Origin: an uncultured Pseudoflavonifractor sp.
Lineage (GTDB): Bacteria > Bacillota > Clostridia > Oscillospirales > Oscillospiraceae
Length of the DNA: 64,000 bases
NCBI RefSeq assembly: GCF_944387275.1
Contig: NZ_CALXEG010000004.1
Span: 1 to 64,000, forward strand
Direction of reading: 5' to 3'
The notes under the pieces are model-generated. The model saw only the letters and a list, made by a program, of their open reading frames with translations, searched no databases and was not told the DNA's origin. The position numbers and the translations under genes are program-made. Positions within the stretch are counted from its first letter, which is position 1; every line of letters begins with the position of its first letter. Below are positions 40,976 through 49,413 of this stretch, piece by piece.

Positions 40976-42340
40976 TCAGCGCTCCTCCAGGGTCTTGTAG
41001 GGCTGCCGGTGTCCCACGTACTGGTAGGCGGGACGGATGATCTTGCCCATGTTGATGAGCTCCTCAATGCGGTGGGCGCTCCAGCCCGCCACACGTGCCA
41101 GGGCAAAGATGGGGGTGTACAGCTCCAGGGGCAGGTCCAGCATATGGTAGACAAAGCCGGAGTAGAAGTCCACGTTGGCGGACACGCCCTTGTAGATCTT
41201 GCGGTCGCCCGCAATGATCTGCGGGCCCAGCCGCTCCACCAGGGAGTAGAGCTCGTACTCCTCGGTGCGGCCCTTCTCCCGGGACAGCCGCTCCACAAAG
41301 GACCGGAGGATATTGGCCCGGGGGTCGGACAGGGAGTACACCGCGTGGCCCATGCCGTAGATGAGGCCCGCCTTGTCAAAGGCCTTCCGGTCCAGCAGGG
41401 CCTGGAGGTAGGCCTTCACCTCATCCTCATCCTTCCAGTCCCGCACCTTCTCCTTCATGTCCTCAAACATGCGGATGACCTTGATATTGGCGCCGCCGTG
41501 CTTGGGGCCCTTCAGGGAGGCCAGGGCCGCCGCCATGCAGGAGTATGTATCCGTGCCGGAGGAGGTGACCACGTGGGTGGTGAAGGTGGAGTTGTTGCCG
41601 CCGCCGTGCTCGGCGTGGAGGGTGAGGCACACGTCCAGCACGTGGGCCTCCCAGAAGGAGTAGGACGCATCGGGCCGCAGCAGGGCCAGAATATTCTCCG
41701 CCATGGACAGCTCCGCCCTGGGGGCGTGGATATACAGGCTGTTGCCCTCCTTATAGTTGTAGGCCTGGTAGCCGTACACCGCCAGCAGGGGGAATACGGC
41801 GATCATCTGCAGGCACTGGCGCATCACGTTGGGCAGGGAGGTGTCGTCCGCCCGCTCGTCGTAGGCGGCCAGGTTGAGCACGCTGCGGGCCAGGGAGTTC
41901 ATGATGTCCCTGCTGGGGGCCTTGAGGATCACGTCCCGGACAAAATTGGTGGGCAGGGAGCGGTAGTACGAGAGCTGGCCCCGGAAGGCGGAGAGCTCCT
42001 CGGCGTTGGGCAGGCGGCCCACAAGGAGCAGATAGGCGGTCTCTTCAAAGCCGAACCGCTTCTCCTTCAGCGCCCCGCTGACCAGCTGCTCCACGTTGAT
42101 GCCGCGGTAGTAGAGCTCACCGTCACAGGGCATCTCCTTGCCGTCCACCAGCTTCTTGGCCACGATCTCCGATATCTCGGTCAGGCCCGCAACGACGCCC
42201 TTACCGTTGAGATCACGCAGTCCCCGCTTTACGTCGTACTTCACGTAGTCGTCGGGGGAAATACTGCTGTTGGCCAGGGCCAGATTGGCCAACTCGGTCA
42301 CCTCAGGCGTCACTTCATTGTAATTCGGATTGCTTGCCAT
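40976..42340 (-). CDS. gltA: Citrate synthase
   Basis: 454 residues. Catalytic residues are in the expected motifs: LHAEHGGGNNSTF (first His), GPKHGGANIKV (second His) and SANVDFYSGF (Asp). MGHAVYSLSDPRA is also typical. It condenses oxaloacetate with acetyl-CoA. The N-terminus is longer than in the E. coli enzyme and resembles the Firmicute type. The ATG at 42340 follows an AAGGAGG site. A -10 TATAAT (42421-42426) lies about 80 bases upstream. The neighbours are not TCA genes, so it stands alone, as often in anaerobes using it for glutamate synthesis. Confidence 0.95.
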   Translation of the reverse strand: MASNPNYNEVTPEVTELANLALANSSISPDDYVKYDVKRGLRDLNGKGVVAGLTEISEIVAKKLVDGKEMPCDGELYYRGINVEQLVSGALKEKRFGFEETAYLLLVGRLPNAEELSAFRGQLSYYRSLPTNFVRDVILKAPSRDIMNSLARSVLNLAAYDERADDTSLPNVMRQCLQMIAVFPLLAVYGYQAYNYKEGNSLYIHAPRAELSMAENILALLRPDASYSFWEAHVLDVCLTLHAEHGGGNNSTFTTHVVTSSGTDTYSCMAAALASLKGPKHGGANIKVIRMFEDMKEKVRDWKDEDEVKAYLQALLDRKAFDKAGLIYGMGHAVYSLSDPRANILRSFVERLSREKGRTEEYELYSLVERLGPQIIAGDRKIYKGVSANVDFYSGFVYHMLDLPLELYTPIFALARVAGWSAHRIEELINMGKIIRPAYQYVGHRQPYKTLEER

Positions 42341-42544
42341 TGTCAGACCTCCTTTTTCCGGGAAACGCCGCCTCCGTGCGGCCCAGTAATTTCGCTGATT
42401 AAAGTGATAGCTTGCTGATTATTATACCGTGAAATTGTTTCTATTTTATGAATGGATACATAATGTTTTTGTAAAACCCGGTTTTTCAATCTTATTTTAT
42501 ATGAAACATTTCGCCATCCGTCCTCAAATTCACGCAAAAATGTG

Positions 42545-42582
42545 CAAAAAAGCGTGCTGCTCAGAGAGCAGCACGCTTTTTG
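42545..42582. terminator. Terminator after the secreted reductase gene (bidirectional)
   Basis: A stem AAAAAAGCGTGCTGCT with complement and a short loop. A and T runs on both sides. It lies just after the reductase stop codon. Confidence 0.9.
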
Positions 42583-42615
42583 AGGTGGATTTATGCCCTC
42601 AGCGGCAAAGGCGGC

Positions 42616-44337
42616 TTACAGGATGTCCTCCGCCACGGAGGCGCCGGCGATGCGGCCGAAGGTGACAGCCGCGCTGTAAGCGCCGCTGATCCAGGTGACC
42701 TCACCGGCGGCATACAGGCCGGGCACCACGGTGCCGTCCTCATAGAGGACCTGGGCCCGCTCGTCGGCGGTGACGCCGCCCTTGGTCATGTGGTTGGCGG
42801 TCTGAACCTTGGCGCCGTAGTAGGGGCCCTCGGCATCAAAGGGACGGGCGCCCTCGGGCAGGTTGGCGTTGTAGTCCGCCACAGAGGCCTTCAGGCCCTC
42901 GGCGTCGATCCCCAGCTTTTCGGCCAGCTCGTCCAGGGTCTCGCCCTGCTGATAGTAGCCGGCGGCCACGTGCTTGCGGGTGCGGTAGTTGTCCTCATAC
43001 AGGGTGCGGTCAGCCAGATAGAAGGCAGCGCCGTCGGGCTGGGCCAGAATGGCGGTGCCCAGGGTCAGTCCGGAGGTGGAGGCCTCATCCACAAAGCGGG
43101 CGCCGTCCTTGTTCACCAGCAGGAAGCCGGAGCCGCCGCCGGTCAGGTCACGGCGGGGGTTGAGGATGTAGGAGAAGACGGACATCTTGCCCATGTTCTC
43201 CAGGCCGAAGCCGTTCTTCTCAAACACGGGGATGAAGTCGCCGGTGGTACCCATGGAGTTGGAGGTCTCCAGCACCTCATAGCCGGGGGCGTACTTGGCC
43301 AGCAGCTCCTTGTTGTTGCAGAAGCCGCCGGTGGCCACCACCACAGCGTCGGCGGTGATGTTGTAGGTGCCGCCCTTGGTCTCCACCACAACGCCCTTGC
43401 ACACGCCGTCCTCCATGATGAGGTCGGTGCCCTTGTTGTCCAGGCGGATGTCAACGCCCAGCTCATAGGCCTCCTTCTCCAGACCGGTCTGGATGTGGTC
43501 GCCGGCGTAGACGTCGCTCTCCGCCATGTGGTTGGTGCCGCCGTTGGACTGGTTGAGCAGGATGTCCATGTCGCGGAGCCAGGCGTCCAGGGTCCACTCG
43601 CCCTCAGCCCAGGCCTGGAGGCGCTCGGGAGTGTTGCCGGCATCCTTCTTCTCCTCGATGAACTGCTCGATGGTATACTCAATGCCCGCCTTGTGCTGGG
43701 CCTTGGAGTTGATGAGGTCAAAGAAGTTCATGTCGAACTTGCCGTTGCCGGACAGGATGCCCAGCTTCTCGATGAGGATCACGTTCTCCACGCCGCTCTG
43801 CTTGGCGGAGATGGCGGCGGCGAGACCGGCAGGGCCGCCGCCCACCACCACCAGCTGGGTGGAGGTATCCTCGGGAGCGGCGGGGGTCTCCGCGCTGGCG
43901 GTGGTCATGGTGATCTCGCCGAAGTCCTGGCCGTACTGGCTGGCAGCGTCGGCCACAGCGGCCTTCACGGCGAAGGAGGTGAAGGTAGCGCTGGAGACGC
44001 TGTCCACCACGGGGGACTGGGCCTCCAGGATGCGCTCCTTCAGAATGGGGAACGCCCGGTTGACAACAGGAGCCGTTTCATGGTTGTCCAGCAGCCGCAG
44101 GTCGGTCATCTGTCCGTCCTCCACGGTCACCAGGACGGACACCTCACCGCCGTAGCCGGTACCCTTGCCCTCGTAGACGCCGTTGGCCGCAGTGGTCTGA
44201 GCGGGCTCACTGGCCTGAGGCTGGCTGGCAGAGGGGGTGCCGGAGGGGCTCTCCGCAGAGGGAGCGTTGGAGCAGGCCGCCGTCAGGAGCAGGGCGCCGG
44301 CCGCAACCAGGCTGAGTACGCGTTTGCTTTTCTTCAT
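42616..44337 (-). CDS. Secreted FMN-binding/FAD flavoprotein reductase (lipoprotein)
   Basis: 573 residues. A signal peptide and lipobox LTAAC (Cys22) indicate export and lipid anchoring. Residues 50-145 are an FMN-binding domain with the ApbE flavinylation motif DSVSSATFTS (112-121, Thr118). The FAD domain begins GGGPAGLAAA (166-175), with ESDVYAGDHIQ, TGGFCNNKELL, and AGEVTWISGAYSAAVTFGRIAG at the end. Gut anaerobes use such enzymes for extracellular reduction of fumarate, urocanate, cinnamates or similar acceptors. The ATG at 44337 has the correctly spaced AAAGGA site, unlike the ATG three codons upstream. The substrate is not assigned. Confidence 0.9.
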   Translation of the reverse strand: MKKSKRVLSLVAAGALLLTAACSNAPSAESPSGTPSASQPQASEPAQTTAANGVYEGKGTGYGGEVSVLVTVEDGQMTDLRLLDNHETAPVVNRAFPILKERILEAQSPVVDSVSSATFTSFAVKAAVADAASQYGQDFGEITMTTASAETPAAPEDTSTQLVVVGGGPAGLAAAISAKQSGVENVILIEKLGILSGNGKFDMNFFDLINSKAQHKAGIEYTIEQFIEEKKDAGNTPERLQAWAEGEWTLDAWLRDMDILLNQSNGGTNHMAESDVYAGDHIQTGLEKEAYELGVDIRLDNKGTDLIMEDGVCKGVVVETKGGTYNITADAVVVATGGFCNNKELLAKYAPGYEVLETSNSMGTTGDFIPVFEKNGFGLENMGKMSVFSYILNPRRDLTGGGSGFLLVNKDGARFVDEASTSGLTLGTAILAQPDGAAFYLADRTLYEDNYRTRKHVAAGYYQQGETLDELAEKLGIDAEGLKASVADYNANLPEGARPFDAEGPYYGAKVQTANHMTKGGVTADERAQVLYEDGTVVPGLYAAGEVTWISGAYSAAVTFGRIAGASVAEDIL

Positions 44338-44372
44338 TTCATGCATTCCTTTCCACTATCCGCGTTTTTTCT

Positions 44373-44428
44373 GTGCTGCTTTTGGGCCCTCTGCCCTCTT
44401 TCCCGCAGGGCAGAGCTTTTTGCAGCAC
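44373..44428 (-). ncRNA. Structured 5' leader of the reductase transcript (nested hairpin)
   Basis: On the minus strand GTGCTGC pairs with GCAGCAC, and inside this CTCTGCCC pairs with GGGCAGAG, giving two nested stems with A-rich internal loops. It lies between the promoter (44436-44463) and the start codon and has no obvious T run, so it is not a plain terminator. It may be a regulatory leader; no known riboswitch class was recognised. Confidence 0.4.
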
Positions 44429-44435
44429 ATTGTGA

Positions 44436-44463
44436 ATTATATATCATTTGTCCAAATTGTCAA
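44436..44463 (-). promoter_or_regulatory. Promoter of the secreted reductase gene
   Basis: Perfect TTGACA and TATAAT with 16-base spacing on the minus strand, about 100 bases before the ATG. Confidence 0.85.
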
Positions 44464-44508
44464 CTGCTAATTGTCTCCGGCCCCAGAGATTTTCGTCATA
44501 ATATACAA

Positions 44509-44543
44509 ATTCCGCATGTCCCCTGTTGGGGGACATGCGGAAT
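44509..44543 (-). terminator. Terminator hairpin after corA
   Basis: A perfect 15-bp stem ATTCCGCATGTCCCC with complement and a four-base loop, 11 bases after the corA stop. The T run beyond the stem is weak (ATTTGTATAT). Confidence 0.65.
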
Positions 44544-44553
44544 CACTTCGCAG

Positions 44554-45480
44554 TTAAAACAAATCGTGTTTTTTCAGGATCAGGGCCACGATGCTGAGGA
44601 TCAGGATGGCCAAAATCAGGGGAATCCACCAGAACTGATCCAGGGGCAGGCCGGCGGTGATGTTCATTCCATAGAATCCGAAGATGATATTCGGCACTGT
44701 GAGCAAAACGGTGATGGAGGTCAGCACCTTCATGATCACGTTCAGGTTGTTGGAGATGACCGAGGCGAAGGCGTCCATCATGCCGGAGATGATGGAGGAG
44801 TAGATGTTGGCCATCTCAATGGCCTGACGGACCTCGATCAGCACATCCTCCAGCAGGTCGTGGTCCTCCTCGTAGAGGGTGATGATGCGGCCACGGAGGA
44901 TCTTCTCCAGGGTGACCTCGTTGGCCTTCAGGGAGGTGTTGAAGTAGACCAGGGACTTCTCCAGGTCCAGCAGCTGGATGAGCTCCTTGTTCCGCTGGGA
45001 CTTGTAGAGGTGGCGCTCCATGTAGTTGTAGATCTTGTCGATCTGCTTCAGGTATTGCAGGAAGCGTTTGGCCACCTGGAGCAGCATGTAGAGGATGAAC
45101 CGGGTCCGCTTCTGGGTCTCTGCGTTCTTCACCAGACCGTCCTGGAAGTCCTTCACAATGGAGGATTCCTTCAGGCAGACGGTGATGATGTGCTTTTCCG
45201 TCACGATGATGCCCAGAGGGATGGTGGAGTAGACCACCGCGTCGTCCTTCTCCACGGCAGGTACGTCGATGATAATCAGGGTCTGGCCGTCCTCCGTGTC
45301 GATACGGGAGGTCTCCTCCTCGTCCAGGGCGGCCCGGAGAAACCCGGAGTCCACGTTCAGCGCCTCGGACACGGTGTTCAGCTCGTCCTCGGTGGGGTAG
45401 GTCAGGTTGATCCAGCAGCCGTCCTGGATGGCGTCCAGCCGGGTCATCTTCTTGTCAATGGTCTTATGGATGGAGAGCAT
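44554..45480 (-). CDS. corA: CorA family magnesium/divalent cation transporter
   Basis: 308 residues. The long N-terminal cytoplasmic domain and helical funnel are followed by two C-terminal membrane helices (about 245-268 and 278-300) joined by the selectivity signature YGMN. Motif LNVIMKVLTSITVLLTVPNIIFGFYGMN is typical of CorA. It mediates passive uptake of Mg2+ or related ions. The ATG immediately follows the stop of a short reading frame (TGAATG) and has only a weak ribosome site, so translation is probably coupled to the leader frames at 45481-45853. Confidence 0.94.
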   Translation of the reverse strand: MLSIHKTIDKKMTRLDAIQDGCWINLTYPTEDELNTVSEALNVDSGFLRAALDEEETSRIDTEDGQTLIIIDVPAVEKDDAVVYSTIPLGIIVTEKHIITVCLKESSIVKDFQDGLVKNAETQKRTRFILYMLLQVAKRFLQYLKQIDKIYNYMERHLYKSQRNKELIQLLDLEKSLVYFNTSLKANEVTLEKILRGRIITLYEEDHDLLEDVLIEVRQAIEMANIYSSIISGMMDAFASVISNNLNVIMKVLTSITVLLTVPNIIFGFYGMNITAGLPLDQFWWIPLILAILILSIVALILKKHDLF

Positions 45481-45567
45481 TCAAATCACGTCTTTCCGAC
45501 GCGCCGGGGACAGGCAGGCTCGGTCTCCGCAGCGCCCGCAATGCGGCAGTCCGCCCTTGTCCGTCAC
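45481..45567 (-). CDS. Putative leader peptide 3 of the corA transcript, 28 aa
   Basis: GTG start at 45567 overlapping the stop of leader frame 2; the TGA stop is immediately before the corA ATG. The peptide contains HCGRCGDRAC (three Cys) and a basic end. Only position, overlap and coupling support it; the codon pattern is not decisive. It may serve to carry ribosomes to corA. Confidence 0.35.
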   Translation of the reverse strand: MTDKGGLPHCGRCGDRACLSPARRKDVI

Positions 45568-45677
45568 ATGATCGGGACAAGGGCCGCCGTCGAGGCGCCG
45601 GCCGCAGCCGTTCCCGCACCTGCCGGGAGAGGTCCGCGCGTCCTTTTTTGAGGCCGCCGCGGAAAACGCCCTGTCAT
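45564..45677 (-). CDS. Putative leader peptide 2 of the corA transcript, 37 aa
   Basis: ATG at 45677 overlaps the stop of leader frame 1 by four bases (ATGA), and its own stop overlaps the start of frame 3. Basic N-terminus with PRRPQKRTRGPLPAG and an Ala-rich end. No known family. A 10-bp perfect hairpin (45553-45562 with 45575-45584) spans its 3' end. Confidence 0.35.
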   Translation of the reverse strand: MTGRFPRRPQKRTRGPLPAGAGTAAAGASTAALVPIM

Positions 45678-45853
45678 ACCCTCATCCAAATCCCGCGATG
45701 GCGCGGGCCTTGGATGGGTGCGTGACGCGCTCCGCCAGCGGCATGGGCGCCGCAGACATGGGGCGGACCGCCTCCGCCCTTCAGCCTCCATGCGCCGTGC
45801 TGGTCCTGTTTTTCTTCCACGTTCGACTCAGAGGGTCGCTGCTCACGGCGCAT
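45674..45853 (-). CDS. Putative leader peptide 1 of the corA transcript, 59 aa
   Basis: ATG at 45853 with an AAGGAG site four to five bases upstream. The peptide starts MRREQRPSESNVEEKQDQ and has a Gly/Pro-rich middle. It is the first of three frames that overlap head to tail up to corA. Leader frames that sense translation at low Mg2+ are known for mgtA (mgtL), mgtCBR (mgtP) and corA (corL) of Salmonella; this is a possible analogue, not a homologue that I can recognise. Confidence 0.4.
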   Translation of the reverse strand: MRREQRPSESNVEEKQDQHGAWRLKGGGGPPHVCGAHAAGGARHAPIQGPRHRGIWMRV

Positions 45854-45947
45854 ATCACTCCTTCTCCATGCGATTCGCCGGATCTCCCGCCGGCAGCCCC
45901 ACGGCCAAACCCTGAGGCGGCCTGTCCGGCAGATCCTATCGTAACAT

Positions 45948-45976
45948 ACATTATGGCAATGGATAAATTCTTTCAA
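45948..45976 (-). promoter_or_regulatory. Candidate promoter of the corA leader
   Basis: TTGAAA and TAATGT with 17-base spacing on the minus strand. A perfect 13-bp inverted repeat (45966-45978 with 45993-46005) overlaps the -35 element. Confidence 0.5.
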
Positions 45977-46005
45977 ACCTCCGGTGTGCGCCGTTTGAAA
46001 GAATT
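45966..46005. repeat. 13-bp inverted repeat overlapping the corA promoter
   Basis: AATTCTTTCAAAC and its exact complement are separated by 14 bases. The position over the -35 suggests an operator; there is no T run, so it is not a terminator. Confidence 0.6.
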
Positions 46006-46119
46006 ATGCGGCTGTACCGCATCGATCAAACGCATTGCCGCTGATTCAGCAGACATTATTATAAGCCTGTTTTTTCTGGAATGCAACCCGGGAAGCCCCA
46101 GGTATGCCAGCCTCCGGCG

Positions 46120-46156
46120 AAAAACCACGCCGGTCTGCCCGAGAGCAGACCGGCGT
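46120..46156 (-). terminator. Terminator of the dcw cluster after ftsZ
   Basis: A 12-bp stem ACGCCGGTCTGC with complement, loop CCGAGA, and five T on the minus strand, 15 bases after the ftsZ stop codon. Confidence 0.88.
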
Positions 46157-46170
46157 GCAGCGTCACAGTG

Positions 46171-47301
46171 TTATTTTCCCCGGTTGAAGATCTTGAAGAT
46201 GTCGTTGAAGGGGTCGTCCTCGATCTTGGAGTCGGCCTCCGTCATGGGCTCCAGGGTCTTGGGGGCCTGAGCGGCGGCGGCAGCGGCGGCAGGCGCCTTC
46301 TGCTCCCCGCCTCTGGAGAAGGGGGTGGCGGAGATCTTGCTCTCCACCTCCTCGAAGCCGGTGGCGATGACGGTGACCCGGATCTCGTCGTCCAGGGAGT
46401 CGTCAAAGGCGGCGCCGAAGATGATGTTGGCCTCCTCGTGGGCGGCCTCCTGCACCAGGTTGGCGGCGGTCTCCACTTCCTCCAGGCCGATGTCCATGGA
46501 GCCGGTCACGTTGACCAGCACGCCCTTGGCGCCATTGATGGAGGTCTCCAGCAGGGGGCTGGAGATGGCCATCTTGGCGGCCTCCTCGGCCTTGTTCTTG
46601 CCGGCGGCCCGGCCCACGCCCATGTGGGCCATGCCCGCGTTCTGCATGACCGCGGTCACGTCGGCAAAGTCCAGGTTGATGAAGCCGGTGTTGCTGATCA
46701 GGTCGGAGATGGACTGCACCGCCTGGCGCAGCACATCGTCGGCGATCTCGAATGCGTTGGCGAAGGTGATCTTCTGGTCGGTGGCGTACTTGAGGCGCTC
46801 GTTGGGGATGATGACCAGGCTGTCCACCCGGGTGCGCAGCTCCTCGATGCCCTTTTCCGCCTGCATCATGCGGCGGCGGCCCTCAAACTTGAAGGGCTTG
46901 GTGACCACGCCCACGGTGAGGATGCCCATCTCCTTGGCGATGTCCGCCACGATGGGGGCCGCGCCGGTGCCGGTGCCGCCGCCCATGCCGGCGGTGATGA
47001 AGACCATGTCCGCGTCCTCCAGGGCCTTGGAGATCTGGCTGCGGCTCTCCTCGGCGGACTTGCGGCCCACCTCGGGGTCGCTGCCCGCGCCCTGGCCGCC
47101 GGTCAGCTTCTCGCCGATCTGAATCTTATAGGTAGCGCTGGACACGGTAAGCGCCTGCTTATCCGTGTTCACCGCGATAAAATCCACGCCCTTCATCCCG
47201 GACTTCACCATCCGGTTGACCACGTTGTTGCCGCCGCCGCCGACGCCGATGACCTTAATGGTAACTACCGTATCGGGGCCGCTGTCCAATCCAAAAGGCA
47301 T
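46171..47301 (-). CDS. ftsZ: Cell division protein FtsZ
   Basis: 376 residues. GTP-binding [15 protein letters not shown], the tubulin signature GGGTGTG (107-113), the T7 loop [11 protein letters not shown] and the end of the GTPase domain ([10 protein letters not shown]) are present. A linker rich in Ala/Pro leads to a C-terminal peptide [14 protein letters not shown], which keeps the basic end and hydrophobic core but lacks the usual DIPTFLRKR-like consensus. FtsZ forms the division ring. It is the last gene of the cluster here; start has a GGAGGAG site. Confidence 0.98.
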   Translation of the reverse strand: MPFGLDSGPDTVVTIKVIGVGGGGNNVVNRMVKSGMKGVDFIAVNTDKQALTVSSATYKIQIGEKLTGGQGAGSDPEVGRKSAEESRSQISKALEDADMVFITAGMGGGTGTGAAPIVADIAKEMGILTVGVVTKPFKFEGRRRMMQAEKGIEELRTRVDSLVIIPNERLKYATDQKITFANAFEIADDVLRQAVQSISDLISNTGFINLDFADVTAVMQNAGMAHMGVGRAAGKNKAEEAAKMAISSPLLETSINGAKGVLVNVTGSMDIGLEEVETAANLVQEAAHEEANIIFGAAFDDSLDDEIRVTVIATGFEEVESKISATPFSRGGEQKAPAAAAAAAQAPKTLEPMTEADSKIEDDPFNDIFKIFNRGK

Positions 47302-47349
47302 AACTGCTCCTCCTATGTGAAAGAAGTGAAATCTCTCTTTTTATGAAAA

Positions 47350-47742
47350 TTATGGCAGCTCATTTTCTGAGGTCTGACCATTATTTATGTCTCGTTCTAT
47401 TCTAGCCTTCTTTTGGCGTGAGGTCAATAGTTCCCGCCGGATTTCCGCAAAGTTTTGGAACATGCGGGTGCCGAAGACCACCACCGCCGCAAGATATAGG
47501 GGCAGTCCCAGCTTGTCCCCCAGCCAGGTCAGGAACACGGCGATGATGGCGTTGCCGAAGAACCCGGACAGGAAGATGGACAGGTTGAAGGTCTTTTTGA
47601 TGCGGGCGTTCATGCCGCCCAGAGCGGAGTCCAGGGCGGCCAGCAGGCCGGTGGCCACATAGAGGCTGTACTGGCTGGGCACGTGCCAGGGCAGGAAGCA
47701 GCCGATGACTAGGCCCACGATCAGTCCGGCAAATTCGATCAT
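47350..47742 (-). CDS. sbp: Small basic protein (Sbp, DUF1290)
   Basis: 130 residues. Three membrane helices and the family motif YVATGLLAALDSALGGMNARIKK, followed by FFGNAIIAVFLTWLGDKLGLPLYLAAVVVFGTRMF. This protein lies between ftsQ and ftsZ in many Gram-positive bacteria; role unknown. The C-terminus here is a basic/acidic extension of about 30 residues. Its ATG overlaps the stop of the DUF881 gene by four bases (ATGA). Confidence 0.92.
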   Translation of the reverse strand: MIEFAGLIVGLVIGCFLPWHVPSQYSLYVATGLLAALDSALGGMNARIKKTFNLSIFLSGFFGNAIIAVFLTWLGDKLGLPLYLAAVVVFGTRMFQNFAEIRRELLTSRQKKARIERDINNGQTSENELP

Positions 47743-48509
47743 CCCACAGCGCCCCCTTCCGTGCCCTCGCTCTGGGCGGTGGAGGGCTTGGCGTACTGGA
47801 AGTCGATGACCCCGTTGTAGGCGGGCACGGTGAGCATCTCGCTGGGGGTCACCTTCACCTCGATCTTCCACTGCCCCAGCACGTCCACCACGCCGTTGCG
47901 CATGGTGAGGGCGGAGTAGAGGGTGTCGGGGTCGCCGATGGCGTTGAACACAAAGGGCGCGGTGTACCGCCGGCCGTTGACGATGACCACCGACCCGGCG
48001 CAGCGGATCTCGGTGGTGGCCATGATCCGCTCCCCGTTGAGGGAGATGGCCTCCGCCCCCGCGTCCCGCAGCTCGTTGAGCACCGAGAGCAGGTCGTTGT
48101 CGTGGATGAGGTAGTCGGCCTCGTCGCCGGTGACGTTGGCGGCGCTGGAGTCCTGCAGGCTCACCATCACGCCCGGTCCAACCACCTCCACCAGGCCGGC
48201 CTCCATCTCCAGCTTGTCCACCTCGGCCCGCAGGGCCTCGCTCTCGCCGCTGCCCGAGGCGGCCTCGTCCCGGTAGGTCTGGAGCTCGGCCTGCACCTGC
48301 TCCAGCTGGGCCTTGGTGGTCTCCAGGTTGTCCACGGTCTCGTTGTAGAGCTGCTGGAGGGTCTCCAGGCGCCCTGCGCTGGTGGCGTCGGCGGCGCTGT
48401 TCACCTTGACGCTGCGCAGCTGCACCGCCAGCAGGATGCCCAGCAGCACGCACACGCCGCCGATGGCCAGCTCACCCCGGTTTTTCTTCCTGCGTTCGGT
48501 CTGTTCCAT
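47739..48509 (-). CDS. DUF881 protein (YlxW/YlxX-like)
   Basis: 256 residues. An N-terminal membrane helix (about 14-32) is followed by a coiled coil (about 45-105) and the DUF881 domain: EVVGPGVMVSLQDSS, IHDNDLLSVLNELRDAGAEAISLNGERI, and TALTMRNGVVDVL. Found next to ftsQ and sbp in Firmicutes; function unknown. The stop overlaps the sbp start, so they are coupled. Confidence 0.93.
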   Translation of the reverse strand: MEQTERRKKNRGELAIGGVCVLLGILLAVQLRSVKVNSAADATSAGRLETLQQLYNETVDNLETTKAQLEQVQAELQTYRDEAASGSGESEALRAEVDKLEMEAGLVEVVGPGVMVSLQDSSAANVTGDEADYLIHDNDLLSVLNELRDAGAEAISLNGERIMATTEIRCAGSVVIVNGRRYTAPFVFNAIGDPDTLYSALTMRNGVVDVLGQWKIEVKVTPSEMLTVPAYNGVIDFQYAKPSTAQSEGTEGGAVG

Positions 48510-48537
48510 CGCTTCTCCTTCCTTCCCGCCGGATCTC

Positions 48538-49308
48538 TCAGCCCAGCAGGGATGCGTAGGGGATAAAGTGGGGCTCGTCCAGGGTCAGGTCGATGACGCC
48601 CCGGTCGGTCTCCTCCAGGGCCCCGATGGCCGCCTCCAGGATCTTGGCCGCCTGGTTGAAGTCGGTGTTCATGGGGATCTTCACCGTGAACCGGCCGCCG
48701 TAGCCCATTTTGATGAAGTTGATGGCGGTCAGGTCAAAGCTCTCGGCCTGGTCCGTCATGCCCCGGGCGGCCAGGGCCGCGAAGAGCTTCTCCAGGCTGG
48801 AGAGCTTGTTCTCCTCCCCTTCCGCCGCCTTCAGCTGCTCGCCCACCACGGGGCTGTCCGGCGTCAGGCCGGTGAGGGGCGGGAACTCCGCCGCCCGGGT
48901 CTCGTCGGTCCGCTCCAGGATCTTGCCCTTGGTATCGATGATCCACCAGGCGTCGCCGCCCTGGATGGCCGCCGCGGGCACACACTCGGTCACGTTGATG
49001 ACCAGGGTGTCAGGCAGGCGGCGGGACACGGAGATCTCGTCCACATAGGGCAAGCGGGAGATGATCTGCCGCATGACCTTGAACTTGTTGACGGCAAAGA
49101 GGTTGTCCCCCTGCTCCACCTCGGCGGCGCTGATGATCTGGTCCGCCGTGTAGGCCGACTGGCCGTTGACCTCGATGTTCTCCACCCGGAAGAACACCGC
49201 GCAGCCCGCCACGATCGCCGCTACGATCACGGCGGCGGACAGCACTTTATAGAGGAAGCCGAAGCGTCCTCTGTTCCGCCGCTTGCGCTTGTTCCGTCTC
49301 GCCGCCAT
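48538..49308 (-). CDS. ftsQ: Cell division protein FtsQ/DivIB
   Basis: 256 residues. A strongly basic cytoplasmic head (MAARRNKRKRRNRGR), one membrane helix (about 20-40), the POTRA domain (FRVENIEVNGQSAYTADQII, then GDNLFAVNKFKVMRQIISRLPYVDEISVSRRLPDTLVINVTE) and a beta domain. It connects the divisome with peptidoglycan synthesis on the outer face. Position between murA and DUF881 is normal for clostridia. Confidence 0.95.
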   Translation of the reverse strand: MAARRNKRKRRNRGRFGFLYKVLSAAVIVAAIVAGCAVFFRVENIEVNGQSAYTADQIISAAEVEQGDNLFAVNKFKVMRQIISRLPYVDEISVSRRLPDTLVINVTECVPAAAIQGGDAWWIIDTKGKILERTDETRAAEFPPLTGLTPDSPVVGEQLKAAEGEENKLSSLEKLFAALAARGMTDQAESFDLTAINFIKMGYGGRFTVKIPMNTDFNQAAKILEAAIGALEETDRGVIDLTLDEPHFIPYASLLG

Positions 49309-49413
49309 TTCCCTGCTCCTCTGCTGCCGCCGGGCTGGGCCCGGCGGCCTGTTTTTTCTTCTCAGTATACCGGAGATAATCGAAAAATGTGTGAGGAAAT
49401 TCTTAAGTTTCCC

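Larger units (their letters stand above)
45481..45940 (-). ncRNA. Long structured 5' leader of corA
   Basis: About 460 bases of untranslated or short-frame leader between the promoter at 45948-45976 and corA. Strong hairpins on the minus strand include GGATCT...AGATCC (about 45870-45930), a 10-bp stem ATGCGCCGTG/CACGGCGCAT (about 45788-45853), nested stems around ACCCATCCAA/TTGGAT with CCCGCG/CGCGGG inside (about 45672-45725), and the stem at 45553-45584. The conserved core of the M-box (ykoK) Mg riboswitch was looked for and not found. No long coding gene is present. Confidence 0.5.

Noticed and set aside
42580..45651. 1000-residue plus-strand frame opposite the reductase and corA genes
   Set aside because: It spans two real genes and their intergenic regulatory region, has repetitive Gly/Val/His composition and no recognisable fold.
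45481..45940. M-box (ykoK) magnesium riboswitch upstream of corA
   Set aside because: Expected because of the gene, but the conserved core (the GGTGAGGCTCC and GACGCCAATGGGT type elements) was not found in the leader.
45698..46270. 190-residue plus-strand frame between corA and ftsZ
   Set aside because: It crosses the corA promoter, an inverted repeat and the ftsZ terminator, and has no start signal or similarity.
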